A stretch of DNA of 24,678 bases from Caldifarciminota bacterium (GCA_023128195.1 JAGMEL010000210.1:1-24678), one strand, 5' to 3'. Shown: positions 1 through 7,566, numbered from the stretch's first letter. Numbers and translations are program-made. Notes: a model not told the origin generated them from the letters alone.

Positions 1-790
1 ATGTCGTTAACTCCTCAATACCAGTAGAAAAATAGGTGAGACGGTCAAGGTACAAGGCATCTGTATAATTTGGATTTGTCTCATCCGGATAGCTCTTAAT
101 ACAAACCACAGCGCTATAGTCTTCGACTGGAAACGAATATACAATATAGGTTGTGGTATCGAAAAAAACAGGAACACCACTGACAAACACTATCATTACG
201 CATGTGTCAAAATCACATACTCGCAGGCATTCAAAATTACCATAAGGAATAATAACATTCCCATAGGCATCACAGGTTCGAGTGCCATAATGGTCATACG
301 TAACCGAATCTGTGCCGTTTGCCATTGAAAAGCCAAAGTGGAAATCATAGCTGTCTCCATAACTCATTGGCAAAGGAGCCGAATCTACGGGCTCATACTG
401 CAAAAGGTAAGTAGTGCCAGGAGATATCAGACCCAAACCAAGCATACTTATAAAACTGGGCTCGAGCTCATAATATTGATACACTGTATCACTATCTGCG
501 AATGACATATAAACCAAATTTGCATTGGGGAATGAATCAGCAAAAGGTGTGGATGATACGGGAACAATAAATAGATCCTCACTCTCTGTGCCCATTGGTT
601 GGGAAGTAAAATTCCAGGTCTGTGGACCACCTGTAGAACCAAGCTCAACCGTTACACTATCCTTACCATTTTTTGTCCACACAGTCCCAATATAATGAGG
701 TATCTCGGTCCAGTCAATGACAATCTGGCTGTATAAAGGTATGATTGTCACACACAGAACAAATAATAAGATCGACTTTGATAATTTCAT
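1..790 (-). CDS. Secreted protein, N-terminal part (runs off left edge)
   Basis: This frame is open from an ATG at 790-788 to the left edge, giving 263 residues with no stop, so the gene continues outside the window. The start is set by a strong Shine-Dalgarno (AGGAGG, 4 nt before the ATG) and by a signal peptide (MKLSKSILLFVLCVTIIPLYS, cleaved near residue 21). The rest is rich in Thr, Asp, Tyr and Gly with alternating beta-type hydrophobics and no family I recognise. The visible end reads STGIEE, the kind of linker that precedes a YPNPF sorting domain in such proteins, so a sorting domain probably follows beyond the edge; that is inference. It is transcribed divergently from the DUF2007-CapA pair. 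Confidence 0.8.
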   Translation of the reverse strand, partial: MKLSKSILLFVLCVTIIPLYSQIVIDWTEIPHYIGTVWTKNGKDSVTVELGSTGGPQTWNFTSQPMGTESEDLFIVPVSSTPFADSFPNANLVYMSFADSDTVYQYYELEPSFISMLGLGLISPGTTYLLQYEPVDSAPLPMSYGDSYDFHFGFSMANGTDSVTYDHYGTRTCDAYGNVIIPYGNFECLRVCDFDTCVMIVFVSGVPVFFDTTTYIVYSFPVEDYSAVVCIKSYPDETNPNYTDALYLDRLTYFSTGIEELTT

Positions 791-809
791 ATATCCTCCT
801 TTTAATATT

Positions 810-837
810 ATTATCATTAAAATTTTAAAAAAATCAA
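810..837 (-). promoter_or_regulatory. Sigma-70-type promoter for the secreted protein at 790
   Basis: On the minus strand TTGATT (837-832), a 16-nt spacer and GATAAT (815-810) lie just upstream of the AGGAGG and ATG at 790. The match is 4/6 and 5/6, and the spacer length equals that of the perfect promoters elsewhere in this window. The predicted start would leave a leader of only about a dozen bases containing the Shine-Dalgarno. Confidence 0.5.
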
Positions 838-879
838 GGGGTAAAGATTTCCATGAAAAAATTTTCATTGTCTGTACAG

Positions 880-907
880 TTGACATTTAGCCTTTTTAAT
901 CTATAAT
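880..907 (+). promoter_or_regulatory. Consensus sigma-70 promoter, predicted leaderless (DUF2007 gene)
   Basis: TTGACA (880-885), a 16-nt spacer and TATAAT (902-907) are followed by five bases and then the ATG at 913. Transcription should begin at or within a base or two of the start codon, and no Shine-Dalgarno is present. The same 16-and-5 geometry recurs at 7567-7600 and 13841-13874. Confidence 0.75.
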
Positions 908-912
908 TGAAT

Positions 913-1143
913 ATGTTTAAACGTGTATACTTAGCCCCTGATGAATTTACTGCAATCACGTTGCGAGAAATGCTAAAGAGTCAAAATATTAAAGCAATGA
1001 TACAAAGATTTGAAACGTCCTGGCTTGATGGCCTGCCGAAAATGATGAAAGGCGGCTGGGGTGAGGTTTTGGTATATGAAGAGGATATAGAAAAAGCAGA
1101 AGAATATATTAGAGAATTCTTGCAAGATTCTACTATTAATTAA
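913..1143 (+). CDS. DUF2007 family small protein
   Basis: This 76-residue cytoplasmic protein (MFKRVYLAPDEF...) matches the DUF2007 layout: a short N-terminal strand, a helix that reads as moving along a sequence (FTAITLREMLKSQNIKA), and a C-terminal GEVLVYEEDIEKAEEYI stretch resembling the 'V-V-eeD-e-A' signature of the family. DUF2007 members are small alpha-beta domains often described as putative signal-transducing proteins, with no established reaction. I prefer ATG 913 over the in-frame TTG 907, because 907 is the last base of the -10 box. The gene is followed after one intervening codon, in the same frame, by the CapA gene, so the two are probably cotranscribed and translationally coupled. 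Confidence 0.75.
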   Translation: MFKRVYLAPDEFTAITLREMLKSQNIKAMIQRFETSWLDGLPKMMKGGWGEVLVYEEDIEKAEEYIREFLQDSTIN

Positions 1144-1146
1144 ACA

Positions 1147-2805
1147 TTGGCTATATTAATAATTTTTTTAGTATCGCAGAATCCTGCTGAAGCAAGGGTA
1201 AGTTTCTGTGCTGTTGGCGATATTCTATTAGACCGGGGCATTAGAAAAAAAATCAAACAAAACAGTGTTAATTACCCTTTTGAAAATGTAGGTGAATTTA
1301 TAAATAAATTTGATCTGGCATTTTGTAATCTCGAGTGTCCAATCTCTGCACGCGGTGCTTCAACAGGTAAAATATATTGTTTCAGGGCTGATACAAATTT
1401 CTTTACCGGGATAAAAAACGCGGGTTTTAACATCTTCTCCCTGGCAAATAACCACACGATTGACTGGGGTCGAAAAGCATGTATGGATACGAGAGAGATA
1501 ATTGAAAAACACAATCTCTATGCAGTGGGCGCGGGCAAAGACCAAAAAGAGGCAAGAAAACCTGTAACAATTAGAATGAACGGTTTGAGATTCGCGCTAT
1601 TTGCATATGTTGGTTTACCCCTCAAAGGTCTTATCTGGCCTGAGACCCAACCGGGCCCTGCCCAGGCAACAATAGAAGAAATCATCGCAGAAATTAAGAA
1701 GATAAGAGAACAAGTCGATTTTGTAGTCGTCTCGCTCCACTGGGGTACAGAATATCAACATAAACCAATGGCAAATCAGTCTGAGTGGGCACATAAGATA
1801 ATAGACGCAGGTGCTGACCTGGTCATTGGTCATCATCCCCATGTATTGCAGAGTATAGAAGTCTATAAAAACAGATTTATCCTCTACAGTCTTGGCAATT
1901 TTGTTTTTGACCAGCACAAACTTTACCAGCGGCAGACAGGAATATTTTCTTGCATATTCAAAAAAGGGAGAATCGATTCTCTTTCGTTTTACCCTGTTTT
2001 ATTAGAAAATTTTCGTCCCGGTTTTGTAAAAGACACAGCCTATAAACTTATTGAAGAAAAAATCAAGGAAATATCTGAAGGATATAAGACAAAATTCTTG
2101 AGCAGAGATGACAAAATTTTTCTCACTGATTCGACATTGTCATTAAGCTTTGAAAATCCTATTAAGTATTCAAATATAGGTGACAATAAAATCAGTATTT
2201 ACAACAACTTAATAGAAATGACCGATACCATCGGCAATATCATTGATACATTATTAATCGAACAAAACAGCGAAATAAAAGATTGTTGTTTAATCATAGA
2301 TTCTACATGCCTGCATCTTTTTGCAATCATTGGAAAAACCAGAGAAATTCGGGGTGATTATCTGACACAGTATCGCATAACCGATAAGAAAATTATTGAA
2401 GAATGGCTTGAAAAAGACTACGATTACAATCCCTGGAAGATTGTTACCGCAGATATTGACGGCGATTCAATCCTTGAGATATGTCTTGGCGTTTATAAAA
2501 AGACAGTATTTCATTCGGAATATACAAATGGTCTATTTATCTATAACTGGGATGGAAATTTTATTCATCCAAAGTGGTTTGGCACAGAATTCTTAATACC
2601 GCTCTTGGATTTTGAATTTTATGATGTTGATAAAGATGGAATTGCGGATCTCATTACATTAGAAACAGAAAATGACAGCACAACGAAAATAATTGCCTAC
2701 CAGTGGATGGGATCTGGATTCTGGCGATATAGAAAATTGGCAGAAAACTTAAGTGAAAATTGGTTGAGTAATGTAAATATAGAATCCTTTTTTCAAAAAA
2801 AATAG
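1147..2805 (+). CDS. CapA-family metallophosphatase with C-terminal repeat domain
   Basis: The protein has 552 residues with a TTG start. Residues 1-17 form a hydrophobic signal segment ending AEA. Residues about 20-290 are a CapA/PGA-type calcineurin-like domain: GD at about 25, FCNLECPIS, SLANNH at about 100, SLHWGTEY at about 197 and GHHPHVLQ at about 227 carry the metal-ligand Asp, Asn and His residues. CapA proteins are linked to poly-gamma-glutamate or capsule synthesis, but many exported members have unknown substrates. The C-terminal half (about 330-552) has FG-GAP-like Ca-loop patterns (DIDGDSILEI, DVDKDGIADL), suggesting a beta-propeller or surface-binding module. The start lies 3 nt after the DUF2007 stop, in the same frame and without a Shine-Dalgarno. 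The n-region lacks Lys or Arg, so the exact start is uncertain. Confidence 0.85.
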   Translation: MAILIIFLVSQNPAEARVSFCAVGDILLDRGIRKKIKQNSVNYPFENVGEFINKFDLAFCNLECPISARGASTGKIYCFRADTNFFTGIKNAGFNIFSLANNHTIDWGRKACMDTREIIEKHNLYAVGAGKDQKEARKPVTIRMNGLRFALFAYVGLPLKGLIWPETQPGPAQATIEEIIAEIKKIREQVDFVVVSLHWGTEYQHKPMANQSEWAHKIIDAGADLVIGHHPHVLQSIEVYKNRFILYSLGNFVFDQHKLYQRQTGIFSCIFKKGRIDSLSFYPVLLENFRPGFVKDTAYKLIEEKIKEISEGYKTKFLSRDDKIFLTDSTLSLSFENPIKYSNIGDNKISIYNNLIEMTDTIGNIIDTLLIEQNSEIKDCCLIIDSTCLHLFAIIGKTREIRGDYLTQYRITDKKIIEEWLEKDYDYNPWKIVTADIDGDSILEICLGVYKKTVFHSEYTNGLFIYNWDGNFIHPKWFGTEFLIPLLDFEFYDVDKDGIADLITLETENDSTTKIIAYQWMGSGFWRYRKLAENLSENWLSNVNIESFFQKK

Positions 2806-2839
2806 ATATGTAAAAACGACGTAATTGTTCAATTTTCAG
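2804..2839. repeat. Short intergenic repeat, copy 1
   Basis: This stretch, lying between the convergent CapA and lyase genes, shares the core GTAATTGTTCAATT plus a flanking AGATAT...GTAAAAAC and ...TCAG with 7290-7324. The two copies differ by small indels and one or two substitutions. The rest of the 80-base gap shows no clear terminator. Confidence 0.5.
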
Positions 2840-2885
2840 TTAAATACCAACAAAATCAATATATTCCATTGAGGATTAACTTTTT

Positions 2886-5213
2886 TTACTCAGGCGGTAC
2901 ATCAGTAATGGTAATGCTATTTTCACTAAATGATGAAGTAATGTTGAAATATCCAGTTCCGCAATCTGTGCTCCTGAATGACGTGGTATATTGATTATTA
3001 ACGTATACATAATACCAATGTTCATGTTCCAAATCCGACAAAATGTTTTTCAACCCCAGAATAAAAGAATGATAAATTCGATAAGTCACATTACTAATAT
3101 TACCTGTTTGACCTTTACCATAAAGGATAACAGATTGCTCATTAATTTCCGCTCCAAGCATGGTTGTACCATCAATTTTTCTAATTGATGGTGGCCATGG
3201 ATAACCGCTTCTTTTCGTAATAATCACAGACAGAAATTCGGTAGTTACTGCTGGAATTGCGTTAGTAACATAAACCCCATAAGATGGGTAATTAGGTGGA
3301 GTATTAGAAGGCCATGAATTAATTTCTCTGTCAGCAGGAGAAAAGAATTTTATATGAAATTTATTTGTCTTTTCAATGAGTGAATCACCGTATATCTGGT
3401 CAGGGTTAACATGAACGAGCCATAGATATGCTCGGGGAGCATAAGGGTTTGAACTTTCTACTTCATCTTTCATCACAATATAGCCTTCTTTAGTAAAAAC
3501 GATCTTTCTAATAAACTTCTTCATCCTCACATAACAACCTTCAGCCACACTGTTAGCGCAATAGCAGTAATTGCTATCAGTATAGAATCCTTTTAAATCA
3601 CCTCTACTGTTACTGCGTTGACCATAATTTCCATCACCATTATTCCATATTGAATCAACAACGATAGTATTGTGATAAAGACTTTGCACCCGCTTGCGCA
3701 TTCCATAATGTTCATTGATTATCCACGCACTGTTTGTTCCCACTACAAAATTATTTCGACTTTGGTGCCCATGTATTGGAACTTTACCATATGCATCAAA
3801 GATCATCGCCACTTCATTGTCATCTGCTACTTCGTTTGGCGTTTCCAGTCCAAGACCTGTTCGCATGCCGATCCAAAAATCGCCAAAGTTCTTACCGATC
3901 GTAAAAAAGGGTCTCTGAGGAACCAAATTGTCATCAAAAAATAAGAAATTTAAGCCATGATATTGATCATCATTATGCCATTCTGAAAGAGGATAACTGT
4001 AAATTCTTTTGTAAAACCACTGACCCTGGTTATTCTGTTGGTTAGTTACAAAGCAGAAAGTCTGATGCCAGGGCGATAGGGTCCAAACATCATTACCACT
4101 CTTGAACTCATGACTGCTCCCAGGACAGAGCGTATAGAGTCTGAATATCGGATAGTTTTCAAACCTATTTCGATAAGTTGTATGCTGAAAAATATCGTGC
4201 CCTCTAACTCTACGATTTGCTTCCCAGAACAGTGTAAGGAACGTAAGATTACACGATCCATAACTCAATGAACCATGCGCATATTCACCATCAGGGCCAA
4301 AGACCGGAATCATATCGGTTTCCTGGGCACCTATTTCCTGGGCACCTATATATAAACTTTCGATAATCGCCTCAGAAAAATCAGCATAATAGTTGCGTAG
4401 ACTATCATCATCCAGAACTAACGCCATAAATCCAATCATCCCTGACATCCATTGGGGATGACCCGGGTAAAATGGCACAGATGGATCTTCAAACCCGCGT
4501 GTGCGCCATAAAAGATATCCGGGTACAATCCCCTGACTAAGTAAGGCATTCTGGAAAGACATCTTCTCATAATTGGTAAGGGAATCAAATAAGATATCAT
4601 AGCCAAACGCAATGCAGAATTCATAAACCGTGTTGTGTTTTAGAATCAAGCCGCGATATTCACATGGCTTCATCCAGAAATTCCAGTTAGCAAGAGAGTT
4701 CATTGTGCCGCGTAGATAATTAAAAAAAGAGGTATCAGGTTCCTCAGGGTTATTCGGGTCAAGTTCTCCAATAATCCAGCGTAAGCCCATGGTTTCAAAA
4801 CGATACCATAGCCATTTAGCCTCCAGGTCCAAAAACCATTCCTGCAGACGCTCAATAGAATCACCCGATACATAGGAAGGTTCATTATAGGGGAAGTCAC
4901 GACCTAAAATGACACGATCTTCATTCAAATCGTTGGATTCTTCAGTTATTTTATCCCAATAAGTTTGATAAGTCCGTTGGATTGTCGAGGTACTGTCATT
5001 TTTTCTTGCCCGTAACCTAGGTAATTCCGATGCATTAAACAGCAGTCGAGGATGCTTACCCTGAGGCGGAGTGGTTATAATAAAATCATCATAAATACCA
5101 ACACCACTCTCAATTGCCGCATGTTCTGTACCAAGAAGAAATTGATCAGGCTTATTATCCCCACTGATTGACTCGTACGTACCAATCCATTTACCATTAA
5201 TATATAAGACCAC
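2886..5213 (-). CDS. Heparinase II/III-like polysaccharide lyase, C-terminal part of an interrupted gene
   Basis: This open frame (775 residues from a formal GTG at 5213) continues in the same frame, without another stop, from the TGA that ends the ORF at 5250-5822, so it is the larger part of one gene. The first 47 residues finish a LamG/concanavalin-like domain (VLYINGKWIG ... YDDFIIT). HPRLLFNASELPRLR at about 54 opens an alpha-helical toroid. EYAHGSLSYGS at about 311 carries candidate catalytic His and Tyr, and HGHQSRNNFVVGTNSAWI at about 480 plus LYHNTIVVD at about 512 are typical of the heparinase II/III beta-sandwich. The family cleaves uronic-acid-containing polysaccharides by beta-elimination; the substrate here is unknown. 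No sorting domain is present at the C-terminus. No Shine-Dalgarno precedes GTG 5213, so independent initiation is unlikely. Confidence 0.75.
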   Translation of the reverse strand: MVLYINGKWIGTYESISGDNKPDQFLLGTEHAAIESGVGIYDDFIITTPPQGKHPRLLFNASELPRLRARKNDSTSTIQRTYQTYWDKITEESNDLNEDRVILGRDFPYNEPSYVSGDSIERLQEWFLDLEAKWLWYRFETMGLRWIIGELDPNNPEEPDTSFFNYLRGTMNSLANWNFWMKPCEYRGLILKHNTVYEFCIAFGYDILFDSLTNYEKMSFQNALLSQGIVPGYLLWRTRGFEDPSVPFYPGHPQWMSGMIGFMALVLDDDSLRNYYADFSEAIIESLYIGAQEIGAQETDMIPVFGPDGEYAHGSLSYGSCNLTFLTLFWEANRRVRGHDIFQHTTYRNRFENYPIFRLYTLCPGSSHEFKSGNDVWTLSPWHQTFCFVTNQQNNQGQWFYKRIYSYPLSEWHNDDQYHGLNFLFFDDNLVPQRPFFTIGKNFGDFWIGMRTGLGLETPNEVADDNEVAMIFDAYGKVPIHGHQSRNNFVVGTNSAWIINEHYGMRKRVQSLYHNTIVVDSIWNNGDGNYGQRSNSRGDLKGFYTDSNYCYCANSVAEGCYVRMKKFIRKIVFTKEGYIVMKDEVESSNPYAPRAYLWLVHVNPDQIYGDSLIEKTNKFHIKFFSPADREINSWPSNTPPNYPSYGVYVTNAIPAVTTEFLSVIITKRSGYPWPPSIRKIDGTTMLGAEINEQSVILYGKGQTGNISNVTYRIYHSFILGLKNILSDLEHEHWYYVYVNNQYTTSFRSTDCGTGYFNITSSFSENSITITDVPPE

Positions 5214-5249
5214 ACTGTCGCCATTGACTTTATCAATCTGAAAACGATA

Positions 5250-5252
5250 TCA
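5250..5252 (-). other. In-frame TGA interrupting the lyase gene
   Basis: Codons run ATT GAA AGG TGA TAT CGT TTT CAG ATT. Both sides are in one frame (5822 to 5213 is 203 codons). LamG-type domains usually have WY before the RFQI-like strand, so a TGG to TGA change fits best. TGA also closes other genes here (21849, 20337, 9217, 24418), so it is not a general Trp codon. Confidence 0.85.
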
Positions 5253-5822
5253 CCTTTCAATCGGAAAATTCGTGTCACCTAGCCACTGAGTAATATGATA
5301 TTCATATCCATAATCGAATCTGAATATCATATCCGGTTTTAGGAAAAAAACATTAGAATGTGGACCATTATCGTCAATCACAGTAAGTGGGATTGAATCG
5401 CCTTTCACAACATGCAATTTTAGAACAATATCTGCTTGAAGACTGCGGCCATCTACCCAGACCTGAGGTTTATATAGAGTAAAGTTCTTGAACGTATTTT
5501 TATATTTCTCATAAAAATGAAAATAGAACTCGACCATATATTCAGTTGAAACAGGAATAACAGGAAAAGAATGAATAGCGTTTGCAATTTTCTCATCTGA
5601 ATCATCAAAAATTCCCATACTGACAATACCATGATGCTGGATTCTCACGAAATCAGGATTGATCGGTTCACCTTGCCAGTATCTATTTGGTTCTGGGTCA
5701 ACCACACATTGAACTTTTCCTTTTGTTGCCCAGTCAACAAGAAGACTATCCTCAAAATTATCATCAAAGAAAATTGTTCCAAACAATATACAAGGTAACA
5801 ACACTATACTAAGAAATTTCAT
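5250..5822 (-). CDS. Secreted lyase, N-terminal part (signal peptide and LamG-like domain)
   Basis: The product has 190 residues and begins with a signal peptide (MKFLSIVLLPCILFG). The start is supported by GAGGAG 6-7 bases upstream. The remainder is a beta-rich, concanavalin/LamG-like domain (DDNFEDSLLVDWATKG; YMVEFYFHF; IFRFDYGYEYHITQWL) that continues past the TGA at 5250-5252 as YRFQIDKVNGDSVVLYING. The full product would be about 978 residues if the codon were read. The gene starts 11 bases after the stop of the LVIVD-repeat gene (5834-7240), so both probably share the promoter at 7260-7287. Alone, this fragment would be a truncated binding domain. It is either a recent pseudogene, a recoded gene or a sequencing error. 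Confidence 0.75.
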   Translation of the reverse strand: MKFLSIVLLPCILFGTIFFDDNFEDSLLVDWATKGKVQCVVDPEPNRYWQGEPINPDFVRIQHHGIVSMGIFDDSDEKIANAIHSFPVIPVSTEYMVEFYFHFYEKYKNTFKNFTLYKPQVWVDGRSLQADIVLKLHVVKGDSIPLTVIDDNGPHSNVFFLKPDMIFRFDYGYEYHITQWLGDTNFPIER

Positions 5823-5833
5823 TGTTTGCTCCT

Positions 5834-7240
5834 CTATTTTAAGAACACCACTTTTTGCCTAATTGGATTCAAACCATCACGTATGAGTAAGATAAAGTAT
5901 ACCCCGGTTTCAAGCATATTACCTTTATCATCCCTGCCGTCCCATGAAACGGCAGAAGCAGGAAGCAAGAAACAAGAAGCCAGATTAAAAGTTTTGACTA
6001 TCCGTCCTGAAACATCGAATATCTTTAACTCTATGCCCTTTGCACTACCTGTCCCGTAGGATGAATGTGTTATCCTATCGGGATGCCCTATGCCAAAGCT
6101 GATATTGATCAGCTTTGAGAACGGATTAGGATAAACCTGTAATTTTACGATTTCAGGATTTGGAATAAGCGGTTTCTCTTCAATGTCTGTCCAGAGTGAG
6201 TCAACATAAATATAAAAAGAATCACCATTGCAAAAATAGATTGTGTCGCCACGCGAATCAATACCACTGTAGTAGTAACGGTAATCATATTCATTAATCC
6301 ATACTGGAAAGGGGTTTGCTGGATCAGAAATATCAAAGATTGCAATCTGCGGTGCCGGTTCTTGCAGGCGATGCTTTTTCGCCACAGGCTCTACAGGATA
6401 ACAACACATAGTCGCATAGGCGAATTTACCTGAAACAGCAATATCACATGCTTTTTGCACATCCGCTCCTGTGCCGGGACTCGTAGCCAGAAGAAATGGA
6501 TTAAATGGATCAGCTACATTTACGATATGTAGTGAAATATTTCCTGATAAAATATCTGCCTGCGGATAATATATTAAAGAATCTCTGTAAAAAGGTTCAC
6601 TTTTGATCAAAGACCCACAATAAGGCAGGGGACATGAACCGATTTTTTGTGGGCTTGATGGATTGGTTAGATCATATACAAGGAGACTGCAAGCACTAAC
6701 AAGTTCATAAAGATAATTATTACCTATGCTCAATCTTCCTGCAAATCTAACAGAGTCGATTACCCCAAGATAATGGAGACTCTCGGGGTTTACCGCATCC
6801 GCAAGCCTGAGGCTGTCCGCTGAAAAATAAAGATAACCTGATTGAGATGCCATATCACGAGTAACATAAGTGGGGATTACAATCGAATCGAGCAGGATTG
6901 AACCTGGTAGATTACTTATGTCAAAAGCTTTTAAAAAATTACCACGTGAATTCCAACCAATACTGAAGAGATACGGCGGAAAAACACATAAAGCTTGAAG
7001 CCGTCCACTTAATGTATCAATTTTTGTCACGACAAATGGTGAATCAGGGCGCGCAATATTAATAACTGGTAAATCCGTACAGGCAAGGAAAGCAAGCGTA
7101 TCTAAAACAACCACATCATAACAGTCGTTATGCAATGAAATAGTTTCAATATCACAAGCACCGATTAGTCTAAATCGCGGCATTTGTCCAAAACTAACAA
7201 CAGTTAACAACAGAACTACTATTAAGATTTTTTTATACAT
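5834..7240 (-). CDS. Secreted LVIVD-repeat beta-propeller protein with C-terminal sorting domain
   Basis: The protein has 468 residues with signal peptide MYKKILIVVLLLTVVSFG and an AGGAGG ribosome site. Residues about 40-350 carry LVIVD-type repeats, seen as DVVVLDTLAFLACTDLPVINI, ...LKAFDISN..., LLVYDLTNPSSPQKIG and IAIFDISDPANPFPV, which predict a surface beta-propeller. Residues about 370-468 form the sorting domain: YPNPF, IFDVSGRIVK, SWDGRDDKG, TGVYF and a KVVFLK tail. Compared with the other sorting domains in the window, the loop after ISFG carries a different insert (HPDRITHSSYGTGSAKG) encoded by two palindromes. It is the first gene of a two-gene unit with the lyase. No enzymatic residue is evident; a structural or binding role is inferred. 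Confidence 0.82.
   Translation of the reverse strand: MYKKILIVVLLLTVVSFGQMPRFRLIGACDIETISLHNDCYDVVVLDTLAFLACTDLPVINIARPDSPFVVTKIDTLSGRLQALCVFPPYLFSIGWNSRGNFLKAFDISNLPGSILLDSIVIPTYVTRDMASQSGYLYFSADSLRLADAVNPESLHYLGVIDSVRFAGRLSIGNNYLYELVSACSLLVYDLTNPSSPQKIGSCPLPYCGSLIKSEPFYRDSLIYYPQADILSGNISLHIVNVADPFNPFLLATSPGTGADVQKACDIAVSGKFAYATMCCYPVEPVAKKHRLQEPAPQIAIFDISDPANPFPVWINEYDYRYYYSGIDSRGDTIYFCNGDSFYIYVDSLWTDIEEKPLIPNPEIVKLQVYPNPFSKLINISFGIGHPDRITHSSYGTGSAKGIELKIFDVSGRIVKTFNLASCFLLPASAVSWDGRDDKGNMLETGVYFILLIRDGLNPIRQKVVFLK
5954..5983 (-). repeat. Seven-base tandem repeat in sorting domain (variant copy)
   Basis: On the plus strand the units are AGAAGCA, GGAAGCA, AGAAACA, AGAAGCC and AG. They are 30 bases long and encode LASCFLLPAS on the minus strand. 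The position in the domain, just before SWDGRD, is the same as for the arrays at 14041, 15979 and 18209. Confidence 0.75.
6052..6083. repeat. Imperfect palindrome inside sorting-domain coding sequence
   Basis: TCCCGTAGGAT (6052-6062) and ATCCTATCGGGA (6072-6083) pair with one bulge around a 9-base loop. It lies in the loop between ISFG and LKIFDVSGR, where the other three sorting domains have a heptamer array. Confidence 0.7.
6094..6117. repeat. Perfect 10-bp stem hairpin inside coding sequence
   Basis: CAAAGCTGAT, a 4-base loop ATTG and ATCAGCTTTG form a perfect stem within codons for the SKLINISFG region. It sits 10 bases from the palindrome at 6052-6083. Confidence 0.75.
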
Positions 7241-7259
7241 TGTATCCTCCTTTTATATA

Positions 7260-7287
7260 ATTATAATAAAATTATTGAAATTGTCAA
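7260..7287 (-). promoter_or_regulatory. Consensus sigma-70 promoter for the LVIVD-lyase unit
   Basis: On the minus strand there is a perfect TTGACA (7287-7282), a 16-nt spacer and a perfect TATAAT (7265-7260). The ATG at 7240 lies 19 bases further, with AGGAGG between, so this transcript has a short leader with a ribosome site, unlike the leaderless promoters. Confidence 0.85.
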
Positions 7288-7289
7288 GT

Positions 7290-7324
7290 AGATATCGTAA
7301 AAACAGTAATTGTTCAATTCTCAG
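7290..7324. repeat. Short intergenic repeat, copy 2
   Basis: This is the second copy of the element at 2804-2839 (core GTAATTGTTCAATT), placed directly beside the -35 box of the 7260-7287 promoter. Confidence 0.5.
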
Positions 7325-7380
7325 CGGAAATTTGGACTGCAATCATCCTACAGGATTTGTCTTAAATTTCCAGATATTTT

Positions 7381-7553
7381 GCACGATGAATCCAGCTCTT
7401 TTGTAAAAGGGCACGATGAATCGTGCGACTATATTGCCAAAACAATAGCTATGAATTGTCAGCGCGCAGCAAGCTGCGCTACTCCAGTCTTTACCTGTGA
7501 GGGTACTGAAAAAGTCTTCAGCACCCTCAAGATTTCTGGTTTTTTCAGAAATC
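7381..7553. repeat. Cluster of small palindromes in the divergent intergenic region
   Basis: Four hairpin-capable units follow one another. GCACGATGAATCGTGC is at 7411-7426, with a 12-base direct repeat GCACGATGAATC at 7381 and a short AT palindrome at 7398-7409 between them. GCGCAGC-AA-GCTGCGC is at 7464-7479. GAGGGTACTGAA and TTCAGCACCCTC (7499-7528) pair with one mismatch around a 6-base loop. GATTTCTG and CAGAAATC (7531-7553) form a perfect 8-bp stem. Short ORFs across the region have no domain look and overlap on both strands, so I treat it as non-coding. It resembles a mosaic of REP-like elements. Confidence 0.65.
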
Positions 7554-7566
7554 TCCATGTAATCAC

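Noticed and set aside
5250..5252. Selenocysteine insertion as the explanation of the TGA
   Set aside because: The site is in a beta-sandwich strand with no redox motif and a Trp is expected; I see no convincing SECIS-type stem immediately downstream, though I could not fold it.
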